NCBI RefSeq assembly: GCF_000023905.1
Contig: NC_013192.1
Span: forward strand, 558,001-622,000
Length of the DNA: 64,000 nt
Direction of reading: 5' to 3'
Source of the DNA: Leptotrichia buccalis C-1013-b
GTDB taxonomy: Bacteria; Fusobacteriota; Fusobacteriia; Fusobacteriales; Leptotrichiaceae
Shown here: piece after piece, positions 9,437 to 17,021 of the stretch
Layout of the letters: every line of letters begins with the position of its first letter
Numbering within the stretch: position 1 is the first letter of the stretch
Position numbers and translations under genes: made by a program
Notes under the pieces: model-generated
Databases searched by the model: none
Seen by the model: only the letters and a program-made list of their open reading frames with translations
What the model was told of the DNA's origin: nothing

Positions 9437-10120
9437 TTAAACTAAATAGTAGACTGCTAGAAAGTGCGAAACACTTCCCAAAATAACAAAAATATGCCAA
9501 ATCATATGATTAAATTTACATATTTTCCAAGAGTAAAAAATTGTTCCAAGCGAATACAAAACTCCACCTGCGATTAAATAAACCAATGAAACACGATTTA
9601 TGTTATTTATTAAGTCACCCCACGCAAATACAATCATCCATCCCATTATTAGATAAAGCAATGTTGATAATAATTTGAATTTTCCTGTAAAAAATGCTTT
9701 AAATGCAATTCCTAAAAAACATACCGTCCATTGAATTATTAAAACAATTTTATTTGTTGGCGGATTGACAACAAGATATAAAAAAGGAGTATATGAAGCG
9801 GCAATTAAAATATAAATTGCAGAATGATCGAAAATCTCAAAAATCATTTTAGCTGTTCCAGGCTTTAATCCGTGATAGATTGAAGACATTGTATAAAGAA
9901 CAATAAGTCCGCTTCCAAATGCCATAAATGATATAATTGTTCCAATATCACGTGTCCAGCTTGCACGGATAATTAAAATAATGAAAGCAATAATGGCAAG
10001 TCCAGCACCTACAGTATGGCTAACAAAATTTGCAATTTCTTCTCCACGTGAAAAATCTTCAGCTTGTTTATGTATTTTAGCCAATAATTGTTTATTTCTA
10101 TTTTTTGTTTTTTTACTCAT
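9437..10120 (-). CDS. trhA: Hemolysin III family / PAQR membrane protein
   Basis: A seven-helix membrane protein of 227 residues, full length for the bacterial hemolysin III (PAQR) family. Conserved features are EEIANFVSHTVGAGLAI near the N-terminus, SSIYHGLKPG, FDHSAIYILIAASYTPF and the C-terminal HMIWHIFVILGSVSHF with clustered histidines for a probable zinc site. In other bacteria these proteins act in membrane lipid homeostasis; hemolysis is not established for most members. Transcribed alone, divergent from exbB across a 517-bp gap. The symbol is a family-level choice. Confidence 0.88.
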   Translation of the reverse strand: MSKKTKNRNKQLLAKIHKQAEDFSRGEEIANFVSHTVGAGLAIIAFIILIIRASWTRDIGTIISFMAFGSGLIVLYTMSSIYHGLKPGTAKMIFEIFDHSAIYILIAASYTPFLYLVVNPPTNKIVLIIQWTVCFLGIAFKAFFTGKFKLLSTLLYLIMGWMIVFAWGDLINNINRVSLVYLIAGGVLYSLGTIFYSWKICKFNHMIWHIFVILGSVSHFLAVYYLV

Positions 10121-10434
10121 AATTTTCCTTTCAAATATATTTAAATTCTTTCAAAATCAATGCAGAATTTAAATAACACAGTAACAATTCCTAAACTCAG
10201 TTTACTATACAGAAATATTTTTTACAAAAATCTAATATTTCTAGATATTTTTATAAATTTATTTAAACATAAATATTAAACTAATTTTAAAACACTAAAT
10301 CTGTTATAATGATAGCATATTAAAATTTAATAATATATTTTATTTTTCTTATAAATTTATTTCATTTGACTATTTATCACAATAATTCATTTTTTAGATT
10401 AAAAAAATTTTAATTATTTTCTAAAAATATCACC

Positions 10435-10462
10435 TGTTATAATACTCTAGAATATTATAACA
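10435..10462. promoter_or_regulatory. Perfect 10+8+10 palindrome, possible operator
   Basis: Arms TGTTATAATA (10435-10444) and TATTATAACA (10453-10462) are exact reverse complements around CTCTAGAA. Each arm also reads as an extended -10 element (TGnTATAAT), so the site could be a protein operator or a pair of converging promoter boxes. Confidence 0.35.
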
Positions 10463-10571
10463 ATTATTTTAATTATATTCAACTCTAAATTCAAGTATAG
10501 TTTATTATTAAAAATAAAATATATAAACTTTTGCTTTATTTATAAGGATTTAAGATAGAGTGAATAAAAGT

Positions 10572-10600
10572 TTGACACAGAAATATTTTTATAGTAAAAT
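10572..10600 (+). promoter_or_regulatory. Promoter for exbB-exbD-tonB
   Basis: TTGACA at 10572-10577, exactly 17 bp, and TAAAAT at 10595-10600, about 38 bp before the exbB ATG. A near-consensus sigma-70 promoter. Confidence 0.7.
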
Positions 10601-10637
10601 ACTTTTATTATATAAAATATAAGAAAGAGGGCAAAAA

Positions 10638-11264
10638 ATGTTTAAATATCTTATCAATGGCGGAATATTTATGTGGGTAATTTTATTTGCTTCAATATGT
10701 GGACTTGCCATTATTCTTGAAAAAACCTATACATTTCTTACAAAGGAAAAAAAATTGACGGAAAATGAAAAAAATAAACTTTATAAATCACTTAGGACGG
10801 GAAACAGAGAAGAAATTTTAAGACTTTGCAAAGATAAAACTGATTCGGTTTCCAAAAGTGTGACAAAAATTGTTTCCAATATGGATATTAACTTTGCTGA
10901 ACTTGATAATTCTCATAGACAAGTTATTGAAGGTATTATAAGCGAAAGTATTTTAGAGCAGACTACAGAGCTTGAAAAAGGTATGAGCCTATTAGGAACT
11001 GTTGTAAATGCAGCACCGCAATTGGGACTTTTGGGAACTGTTACAGGGATGATTACAGCATTTTCAGCACTTACTCGAAATGGCGAAAGTACTGCAAGAA
11101 TTGTTGCTAGTGGAATTTCAGAAGCACTTTACACAACTGCATTTGGATTAATTGTAGCGATACCAGCATTAGTTTTTTATAATTATTTTAATAGGCAGAT
11201 TGATATAATTGTGGCTGAAATGGAAAGGGCAGCTTTACAGTTTTTGAGCAGAGTAAAAGATTAA
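10638..11264 (+). CDS. exbB: ExbB/MotA/TolQ-family proton channel
   Basis: The inner-membrane channel subunit that couples proton motive force to TonB. The 208-residue protein has an N-terminal helix (about 8-26), a cytoplasmic region and two C-terminal helices. LLGTVVNAAPQLGLLGTVTG and ISEALYTTAFGLIVAIPALV are the conserved MotA/TolQ/ExbB motifs, including the channel-lining Thr. It is followed by exbD (43-bp gap) and tonB, so ExbB rather than TolQ is preferred. The size matches the short ExbB class. Confidence 0.9.
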   Translation: MFKYLINGGIFMWVILFASICGLAIILEKTYTFLTKEKKLTENEKNKLYKSLRTGNREEILRLCKDKTDSVSKSVTKIVSNMDINFAELDNSHRQVIEGIISESILEQTTELEKGMSLLGTVVNAAPQLGLLGTVTGMITAFSALTRNGESTARIVASGISEALYTTAFGLIVAIPALVFYNYFNRQIDIIVAEMERAALQFLSRVKD

Positions 11265-11307
11265 TTCTAAAATGTAAATTAATTTTATAAAAATTTAGGA
11301 GAAAAGT

Positions 11308-11724
11308 ATGAAATTTTCTAAAAGACGAAGAAGGCAAAATGTGGATATTTCAATGTTAAATTTAATTGATGTGATTTTTATGTTACTAATATTTTTTATG
11401 ATAGCAACCACATTTAATAATTATTCACAATTTCAATTATCAGTTCCTAAGACGTCTACAAAGCTGGAACAGAAGGAAAATACTAAAATTGAAGTAATTT
11501 TTAATAAAGATAAAAAATATTTTTTGAAGATAAATGATAATATTCAGGAGGTTTCAAAGGAAAATATTTCTTCTGAGTTTTCAAAATTACCAAAAGAAGT
11601 ATTAAAAAATATAACTTTGACAGCGGATGAGCATTTGGAATATAAGGATATTGTAGATACGATGAGCATTTTAAAAAATATGAATATTGAAAATATAAGT
11701 TTAAATATTCAAAATAAGAATTAA
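11308..11724 (+). CDS. exbD: ExbD/TolR-family energy transduction protein
   Basis: Partner of ExbB in the TonB motor. The 138-residue protein has a basic N-terminus (KFSKRRRRQN), one transmembrane helix with the expected membrane aspartate (LNLIDVIFMLLIFFMIATTF, about 17-36) and a periplasmic domain. It lies between exbB and the TonB-like gene on one transcript, with a GGAG ribosome site. Confidence 0.9.
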   Translation: MKFSKRRRRQNVDISMLNLIDVIFMLLIFFMIATTFNNYSQFQLSVPKTSTKLEQKENTKIEVIFNKDKKYFLKINDNIQEVSKENISSEFSKLPKEVLKNITLTADEHLEYKDIVDTMSILKNMNIENISLNIQNKN

Positions 11725-11770
11725 AACTACAAAAAATTAAATATGTATAAGTTATGAATGGATGTGAAAA

Positions 11771-12754
11771 ATGAAATATTACATAATTTCAGCTGCAATA
11801 AACTTTGGAATACTTCTTATTCCTATTGCAACTCCAGTTTTAAAACAGAAACTTGAAGAAAAAAAAGAAAAGCAGACTATTGTTGTTGACTTAAAAAACA
11901 GCATTTTGGAAGAAAATAAGACAAAAAGCACAGTTGATACGGATAGTAATGAGGAAAGTAACGGAACGGCTGGATTACAAAAGGGAAATCCACAAAATAA
12001 AAACAATGCAATTTCCGAAACTCAAAACATAGAACCAAGTAAACAGCCTAAAAATCCAAAACAGCCCAAACTTTCACCAGAACAACCAATACAGCCAAAA
12101 CAACCACAGCAACCAGCACCACAACCTCCCAAAGTTCCTCAAAACACCCCACCAAAAGAACAACCAAAACCTACATCACGCCCAATTATCCCCCCAGTTA
12201 CCTCCACCCCTAAAACTGCCACACAACCAGTAATTTCACAATCCACAGGAAATTCTGCCAGTACAAAACCAGTACAAAACACCATAACTGCTTCAAACTC
12301 CACTATTTCCAACAATTCTGGACATAAAAACACTCCTTCAAATTCAGGAACTTCACATGGAAACAAAAATGGAAATACTACCAACGGAAGCTCTACAGGT
12401 AGCAAAAATGGAAATGGAACAGGAACAAGCGGAAATTCAACTAGTTCTGGAAATGGAAATGATAAAAAATCTGGAAGCACACGAGGAGGTGGATGTCGAC
12501 GTGGCGTAGATTTTTCTGTTTCTTACAACAGCCATCTGGAAGTACCAACTGCAAATCAACGGTTAAAACGAAAAGAAACCATTGTTGCTACAATCAGATT
12601 TACCCGTGGTGGCTCTGTCGCTATCCAGTCTGTTACAGGAGGAAACAGTCAGTCTCAAGCTGCTGCAAGAAGAGCGGCTAGTAATGTACACGTAAGTTTT
12701 TTAACAGACAACTGTTCTTCTGGAATAGTTACATTGCAATTTAATATTAATTAA
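11771..12754 (+). CDS. tonB: TonB-like energy transducer with long low-complexity linker
   Basis: Spans the periplasm to contact outer-membrane receptors. The 327-residue protein begins with a short membrane anchor (about 1-25), then a Lys/Pro/Gln-rich stretch (about 85-145) and a Ser/Asn/Gly-rich stretch (about 160-235). The C-terminal domain (about 240-327) contains VATIRFTRGGSVAIQSVTGG and an AAARRA helix, resembling TonB C-terminal domains. Two cysteines (near 237 and 315) in that domain could form a disulfide. Co-transcribed with exbB/exbD. The linker is unusually long and its Ser/Asn/Gly half is atypical. The TonB assignment rests on context plus a weak C-terminal match. Confidence 0.75.
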   Translation: MKYYIISAAINFGILLIPIATPVLKQKLEEKKEKQTIVVDLKNSILEENKTKSTVDTDSNEESNGTAGLQKGNPQNKNNAISETQNIEPSKQPKNPKQPKLSPEQPIQPKQPQQPAPQPPKVPQNTPPKEQPKPTSRPIIPPVTSTPKTATQPVISQSTGNSASTKPVQNTITASNSTISNNSGHKNTPSNSGTSHGNKNGNTTNGSSTGSKNGNGTGTSGNSTSSGNGNDKKSGSTRGGGCRRGVDFSVSYNSHLEVPTANQRLKRKETIVATIRFTRGGSVAIQSVTGGNSQSQAAARRAASNVHVSFLTDNCSSGIVTLQFNIN

Positions 12755-12843
12755 AATTTCTTACAAAAAATAAATAGAAAAAATTTTGAATTTGTGTTAC
12801 ACTTTAAAAGTAAAAAAATTTTAATAAAAAAGAGGAAAAAAAT

Positions 12844-13920
12844 ATGGAAAAAAGAACTGAAAAATTATCAAGAATTTTAAATGAACTGAATATTGATGGA
12901 TTATTTATTACAGATTTGTATAACCTTCGATATTTTACTGGGTTTACTGGGACAACTGGAGTTGCTCTTGCGACAAAAAATGGAAATTTTTTCTTTTCGG
13001 ATTTTAGATACAAGACACAGGCTACTAAACAAGTTAGTGAAATGGGATTTGAATTTGTAGAAGTCTCACGTGGCTCACTTCAGACAGTTGGAGAATATAT
13101 AAAAAAATTTGGGCTAAAAAATGTGGGATTTGAGGATGTGAATGTGGCATTTTCTCTTTATCAAACGATAAAAGACATTTTCAAAGTGGAATTAGTACCA
13201 GTTGGAAATAAACTTGTAATGGAAAGAATGGTAAAATCAGAAGAAGAAATTGCACTTATTAAAAAGGCTGTGGAAATCAGTGATGTGGCATTTTCAGAGG
13301 CTTTAAAAATTATAAAGGAAGGTGTTTCTGAAAAGGAAGTTTCTTCATATATGGAATACATTCAAAGAAAACTAGGTGCTGATGACCGTTCATTTACTAC
13401 AATTTTTGCCAGCGGATACCGTTCAGCTATGCCGCACGGAGTAGCTTCTGACAAAAAAATTCAAAAGGAAGAATTTATTACAATGGATTTTGGGGCATAT
13501 TATGAAGGATATGTGTCAGATATGACAAGAACTGTTTATTATGGAGACAATATTTCTGATAGACATGTAGAAATTTATAATACTGTTCTAGAAGCACAAA
13601 TATTGGGTGTAAATACTATAAAAGAAGGCATTATGTCAGATGATGTTGACAAAGTTGTTAGAAACTTTTTAACTGAAAAAGGATACGGCGAGTATTTTGG
13701 ACATGGACTGGGACACGGAATCGGTGCTGAAATTCACGAATTACCTTACTTATCAAGTGCTTCACATATTGAACTAAAAGAAAACATGGTTGTAACTTCT
13801 GAACCAGGACTTTATTTTGATGGATGGGGCGGAGTTAGAATTGAAGATGATGTTGTAGTTAAAAAGAATGGAAGTGAAGCATTGAATAAGAGTAATAAAG
13901 AATTAATTATTTTACATTAA
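12844..13920 (+). CDS. M24 family Xaa-Pro aminopeptidase / prolidase
   Basis: A cytoplasmic dinuclear-metal peptidase of 358 residues acting on N-terminal X-Pro bonds. It has an N-terminal creatinase-like domain (about 4-130) and a C-terminal pita-bread domain carrying all five expected ligands: D215, D226, H291 (GHGLGHGIGAEIHE), E320 (TSEPGLYF) and E334 (GVRIEDD). Length and motifs fit the short PepQ/YpdF-like aminopeptidases. AGAGG-type ribosome site upstream. Whether it prefers dipeptides or longer peptides cannot be decided. Confidence 0.9.
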   Translation: MEKRTEKLSRILNELNIDGLFITDLYNLRYFTGFTGTTGVALATKNGNFFFSDFRYKTQATKQVSEMGFEFVEVSRGSLQTVGEYIKKFGLKNVGFEDVNVAFSLYQTIKDIFKVELVPVGNKLVMERMVKSEEEIALIKKAVEISDVAFSEALKIIKEGVSEKEVSSYMEYIQRKLGADDRSFTTIFASGYRSAMPHGVASDKKIQKEEFITMDFGAYYEGYVSDMTRTVYYGDNISDRHVEIYNTVLEAQILGVNTIKEGIMSDDVDKVVRNFLTEKGYGEYFGHGLGHGIGAEIHELPYLSSASHIELKENMVVTSEPGLYFDGWGGVRIEDDVVVKKNGSEALNKSNKELIILH

Positions 13921-13941
13921 TGAATAACAAATATCTATAAC

Positions 13942-13959
13942 AAGGGGTCTTGATCCCTT
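13942..13959 (+). terminator. Small hairpin after the M24 peptidase gene
   Basis: AAGGG/CCCTT stem extended by G-T and T-A pairs with a short loop, followed by TAAAAAAC. It has no U-tract and may be an mRNA 3' structure rather than a strong terminator. Confidence 0.35.
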
Positions 13960-13983
13960 AAAAAACACAATATATATGAAAAT

Positions 13984-14023
13984 AGGGAATGTCCCATAAT
14001 TTGAGGCACTCCCTTGTTTTTTT
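13984..14023 (+). terminator. Rho-independent terminator after the M24 peptidase gene
   Basis: AGGGA at 13984-13988 pairs with TCCCT at 14010-14014, extended inward by TGTC/GGCA with one mismatch, and is followed by TGTTTTTTT. It lies just before the end of the convergent DUF4240 gene. Confidence 0.65.
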
Positions 14024-14675
14024 AAGAATACATTTTTTTAAATAACGTTGGACATACTTCCTTCATGCTGTTTGGAAATTGTGTACACCAATGAAATATT
14101 ATTTTTGGATATTTTTTATTAATATATCCTATTTTTCGTTTGTAATTGTTCAATTTTTTATTGTAGCTATCAATAAAATCATCTTGAAAAATAGTTTTAT
14201 TGTTAATTTTGTAATTTTCTTTATTCAAGATATTGTGCGAATAATTTTTTCTGGAAAAGGCGTAAGCTGGAATAAAAGCAAAATTCTCATTTTCAAAATA
14301 ATTTGTCAAAAGTTTTTTTTCAAAAGATATGTTTATATATTTTGCTAAATTATCCTGATTTTTTATAATTGAATAATATATTTTTTCCCCTTGCGAAATT
14401 AGCCAAAGCCGAAAAAAATCAAAGCTCCAGCTCGCTGTGTCGCCGTTCACAAGATACGAGGCACACCACAACTTTTCATTATAACTTTCACGCATCAGCT
14501 CGGTTGTAATTATTTCAAAATCAAAAATTTCTTCATCTGTTTTTTTTGATAAAATATTTATTAGATAATCTACAAATTCATTATTATTTTTAGCATTTTC
14601 ATGTGATATAGAAATATATTTCCAAAAATCTTTTCTTTTCATTTTGAGTTTTGGAACAATATTTTTCATAACCAT
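14022..14675 (-). CDS. DUF4240 domain protein
   Basis: A 217-residue soluble protein with the DUF4240 pattern: KDFWKYISI near the N-terminus, the phrase DFEIITTELMRESYNEKLW, and the hallmark SWSFDFFRLWLISQGEKIYY. The function of this family is unknown; members often occur near contact-dependent toxin loci, but no toxin is visible here. It starts an accessory patch of leftward genes with low GC. Upstream is a DUF2278 gene 92 bp away. The C-terminal third (after about 140) matches nothing I recognise. Confidence 0.75.
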   Translation of the reverse strand: MVMKNIVPKLKMKRKDFWKYISISHENAKNNNEFVDYLINILSKKTDEEIFDFEIITTELMRESYNEKLWCASYLVNGDTASWSFDFFRLWLISQGEKIYYSIIKNQDNLAKYINISFEKKLLTNYFENENFAFIPAYAFSRKNYSHNILNKENYKINNKTIFQDDFIDSYNKKLNNYKRKIGYINKKYPKIIFHWCTQFPNSMKEVCPTLFKKMYS

Positions 14676-14767
14676 TTTTTTTACACGCCCTTTCTTTTTT
14701 AGATTTATATTTTTAACTTATTTAATAGAATAAGTCTAGTTTTTAAAATGATTTTTTATTATATTAA

Positions 14768-15364
14768 CTATACATCTAAGTTTTGGCTAACAAATGCAAT
14801 AAATATAACCGCAATTTTATTATTTTGCTTATTTCGAAAAAATAATCCTCCATCAGAATAAGGTGCATCGTGTTTTTTAAATTTACCCGTACTTCCCTGA
14901 TTCATATGAATATCGTGTAATCCTTTTCCATTTGCATAAAGACGTCCAAATGCAAATACTTCATAATCATCATTATTAATAGCTTTCATGACATATTTTT
15001 CAATAATTTCCGTGAGAAAAATATTTTTTTCATCAAAGCCTTTCATTTGAATCATTTTTTCATGTGGAAATAATTTCATTTTTATATAATCTAAATGCAA
15101 ATTTTCGTTACATTCTGTAATTCCAACTTTTTGTAACAGCATTTCCTGAATAATGTCTTTTTGGGAATTGTAATTTTTTGTATAGTAGACTTTTAAATTT
15201 GAAGAAATAATTTCATTTTTCTTTGCATAAATACTCCCAATATTAACTGCCAAATCGTACTTTTTTCCGTTGTTATCTGTTGCTACAATATGATAATGTG
15301 CCCTTTTATCAAAATCATACCATTTATCTATAATTTTTCCTCTAAACATCACATATTTTTCCAT
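14768..15364 (-). CDS. DUF2278 (YukJ-like) family protein
   Basis: A 198-residue protein resembling DUF2278/YukJ: an N-terminal beta-rich segment (FRGKIIDKWYDFDKRAHYHI then NNGKKYDLAVNIGS), and a C-terminal part with FAFGRLYANGKGLHDIHMNQ and KKHDAPYSDGGLFFR, matching the conserved GIHDIHMNQGS...DGalfi pattern. The biochemical role is unknown. It is transcribed leftward with the DUF4240 gene. Confidence 0.78.
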   Translation of the reverse strand: MEKYVMFRGKIIDKWYDFDKRAHYHIVATDNNGKKYDLAVNIGSIYAKKNEIISSNLKVYYTKNYNSQKDIIQEMLLQKVGITECNENLHLDYIKMKLFPHEKMIQMKGFDEKNIFLTEIIEKYVMKAINNDDYEVFAFGRLYANGKGLHDIHMNQGSTGKFKKHDAPYSDGGLFFRNKQNNKIAVIFIAFVSQNLDV

Positions 15365-15411
15365 ATTATCCTCTTTTTACTATACATTCAAACTTCTTTT
15401 AAATCTATCAT

Positions 15412-15464
15412 TTGAATAAAATAGTTATAGTTTCTAAATTTAATTCTAAAGTAGTTTTATTATG
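15412..15464 (+). repeat. Dispersed 53-bp repeat, copy A
   Basis: A 53-bp non-coding segment that recurs at 57333-57385 (same strand, 44/53 identical) and, reversed, at 21653-21705. It starts TTGAATAAAATAGTTAT and ends GTAGTTTTATTATG. Here it lies upstream of the DUF2278 gene on the opposite strand. Confidence 0.6.
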
Positions 15465-15591
15465 AAATCATTTTAAAATTTAACTTAAATTCCAATATTA
15501 TTTAATTTCTCATTATAAGTATAACATATTTTTTATAAAAGAAAAGGGATTGGAAATTTTATTAAAAATTTTTTTAAAATTATAAACAAAA

Positions 15592-15625
15592 AAATAATCG
15601 CTGTATTTTACAACAACGATTATTT
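15592..15625 (-). terminator. Hairpin at the end of the decayed gene
   Basis: AAATAATCG (15592-15600) and CGATTATTT (15617-15625) are exact complements with a 16-nt loop. On the minus strand it is followed by TTTTTTTG, so it reads as a terminator overlapping the stop codon of the pseudogene. Confidence 0.65.
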
Positions 15626-15992
15626 AAAAAATGATTCCGTAAATAAATTTATATTAAATATAACAATCAATGTTACTAATATAAAGTTTATTTTTTTGAT
15701 ATTTTCATCTTTTCTTTGTTTAATCAAATCTTCCTGTTCCTTAATATTAACAACAATACTTGAAACTTATTTGACTAAATATTTTTTACCAATCTTTAGT
15801 TAATTCTAAATAAAAATTTAGTTTTTCATTATTACACTCCCTCTGTTGTTTCTTGCCAGTTAGAACTTACTGAATATACTAAAATTTGTTTATCTATCTG
15901 TTTCAAAAATAAATTACCATATCCTTTCTTACTTATTCAAATTTACTATCAACACAATGATGAGTAAATCCTTTTTTTGATTTTGTGTACAC
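15620..15992 (-). pseudogene. Decayed membrane-protein gene with several frameshifts
   Basis: No long ORF survives, but successive minus-strand frames give protein-like pieces in order: VYTKSKKGFTHHCVDSKFE, then KKGYGNLFLKQIDKQILVYS continuing to a stop after TTEGV, then EKLNFYLELTKDW, then KKYLVK, stop, and a final stretch of about 47 residues. That last stretch contains the hydrophobic helix FILVTLIVIFNINLF and ends ESFFK at a terminator hairpin. The chain suggests a recently inactivated protein of about 120 residues with a C-terminal membrane anchor. The family is not recognised. It sits in the accessory patch directly downstream of a lipoprotein gene. Confidence 0.5.
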
Positions 15993-16004
15993 TCAATCTA
16001 GTTC

Positions 16005-16589
16005 TTACATTTTTTCTAATAAATAATCATAAATTTCTTGTATTTCTTTTGAATGTTCATCACTTTCATAAAAACTTGCTAAAGCATAATAATTTTCTGA
16101 GAATTTTTTTAATTTTAAAATTAATCCTTTTTTATCCTTTAATGTCTGTACATCTTTATTAACATTTATAATTTTATAATCTTTTCTATCACTTCCATTA
16201 AATATTTTTTCTATGTCTCTTTTATCATAACTTTGAGAGACTCTTAAATCCTCTATTACAAAAAAGCCTATTTTCTTTTCTTCATCATATAGATAATAAC
16301 CATCTTTTATTTTTTTTAATATAAAGCTTTTAGGAAGATTAACATTAAAAGTTTCATTATTTCCAGCTTTTACCATTACAGTTTCTCTTTTCTTTAATGA
16401 CTCAAAATAACTTTTAAATTCTAGAAAATTTTCTTTTGCAAAGATTTCCACTCCCTCAATTCCATTTTTTTTTGGTGATGGAGTACACCCGTATTGTTCA
16501 CATATCCCCCAGCCTACCATTGTAGTTAAACAAGAATTTAATCCAAATATTAACATTACAAACAATAAAGTATATTTTAATTTCCTCAT
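16005..16589 (-). CDS. Uncharacterised lipoprotein
   Basis: A 194-residue protein with a lipoprotein signal: basic start (MRKLKY), hydrophobic core and lipobox LNSC, with the acylated Cys at residue 20. The ATG at 16589 is preferred to an upstream TTG. It begins 1 nt after the stop of the 67-residue ORF upstream, suggesting translational coupling. The mature part is mixed alpha/beta and ends in a charged helix (HSKEIQEIYDYLLEKM). No family is recognised. Its place beside a decayed gene and a small orphan ORF recalls immunity genes, which is speculative. Confidence 0.65.
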   Translation of the reverse strand: MRKLKYTLLFVMLIFGLNSCLTTMVGWGICEQYGCTPSPKKNGIEGVEIFAKENFLEFKSYFESLKKRETVMVKAGNNETFNVNLPKSFILKKIKDGYYLYDEEKKIGFFVIEDLRVSQSYDKRDIEKIFNGSDRKDYKIINVNKDVQTLKDKKGLILKLKKFSENYYALASFYESDEHSKEIQEIYDYLLEKM

Positions 16590-16590
16590 T

Positions 16591-16794
16591 CTATTTACCA
16601 ATCCTTTCTCTTAAATTTTTTAAAACATCTTCTAAATTGTTGTTATTATTTTGTTGCAAATTATTTTTTCTTTCAAAATTTTGAATTTCTGTTCCACTTC
16701 TTTCTAATGAAGGATTTCTAGGATCTGTATTTCTCAATTCTTCTTTTAAAACATTGTTTCTTTGTTCTACTAAATCTTTATCGTAGTCTGGCAT
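16591..16794 (-). CDS. Small charged ORF, possible remnant of a larger protein
   Basis: A 67-residue, highly polar ORF (MPDYDKDLVEQRNNVLKEEL ... NLRERIGK) with an Asn run around 48-53. It begins right after an in-frame TGA. The preceding 50 bp in another minus-strand frame encode KDMLMNVPRV, so the ORF may be the frameshifted tail of a longer gene. Its stop lies 1 nt before the lipoprotein ATG. No family is recognised. It could be a genuine small protein or the remnant of a secreted toxin. Confidence 0.45.
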   Translation of the reverse strand: MPDYDKDLVEQRNNVLKEELRNTDPRNPSLERSGTEIQNFERKNNLQQNNNNNLEDVLKNLRERIGK

Positions 16795-17021
16795 TCACTC
16801 TTGGAACATTCATAAGCATATCTTTTACATTTTTCTTTCTTTTTTATTTTTTTCATATTCATTTAGACTTAAAATCTTATTTTACTATATATTTTGTTAT
16901 TATATCATATTTCTACATATTCGTACATTCTAGCCTTTAATTTTTCAAATCTTTTATTATGTGTTTATTTTTTCGATGTCGTGTGAAACAATTCTATACA
17001 GGCATGAAATAATTCTCTTTT

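Larger units (their letters stand above)
10121..10637. other. 517-bp A/T-rich divergent intergenic region
   Basis: No coding potential seen. It holds the exbB promoter at its right end, several TATAAT-like boxes, and a 28-bp palindrome at 10435-10462 listed separately. No Fur-type 19-mer was recognised. Confidence 0.5.

Noticed and set aside
12139-12480. Minus-strand 113-codon ORF opposite the tonB linker
   Set aside because: Its Pro/Val/Phe/Glu-rich sequence is the mirror of the low-complexity linker and not a gene.
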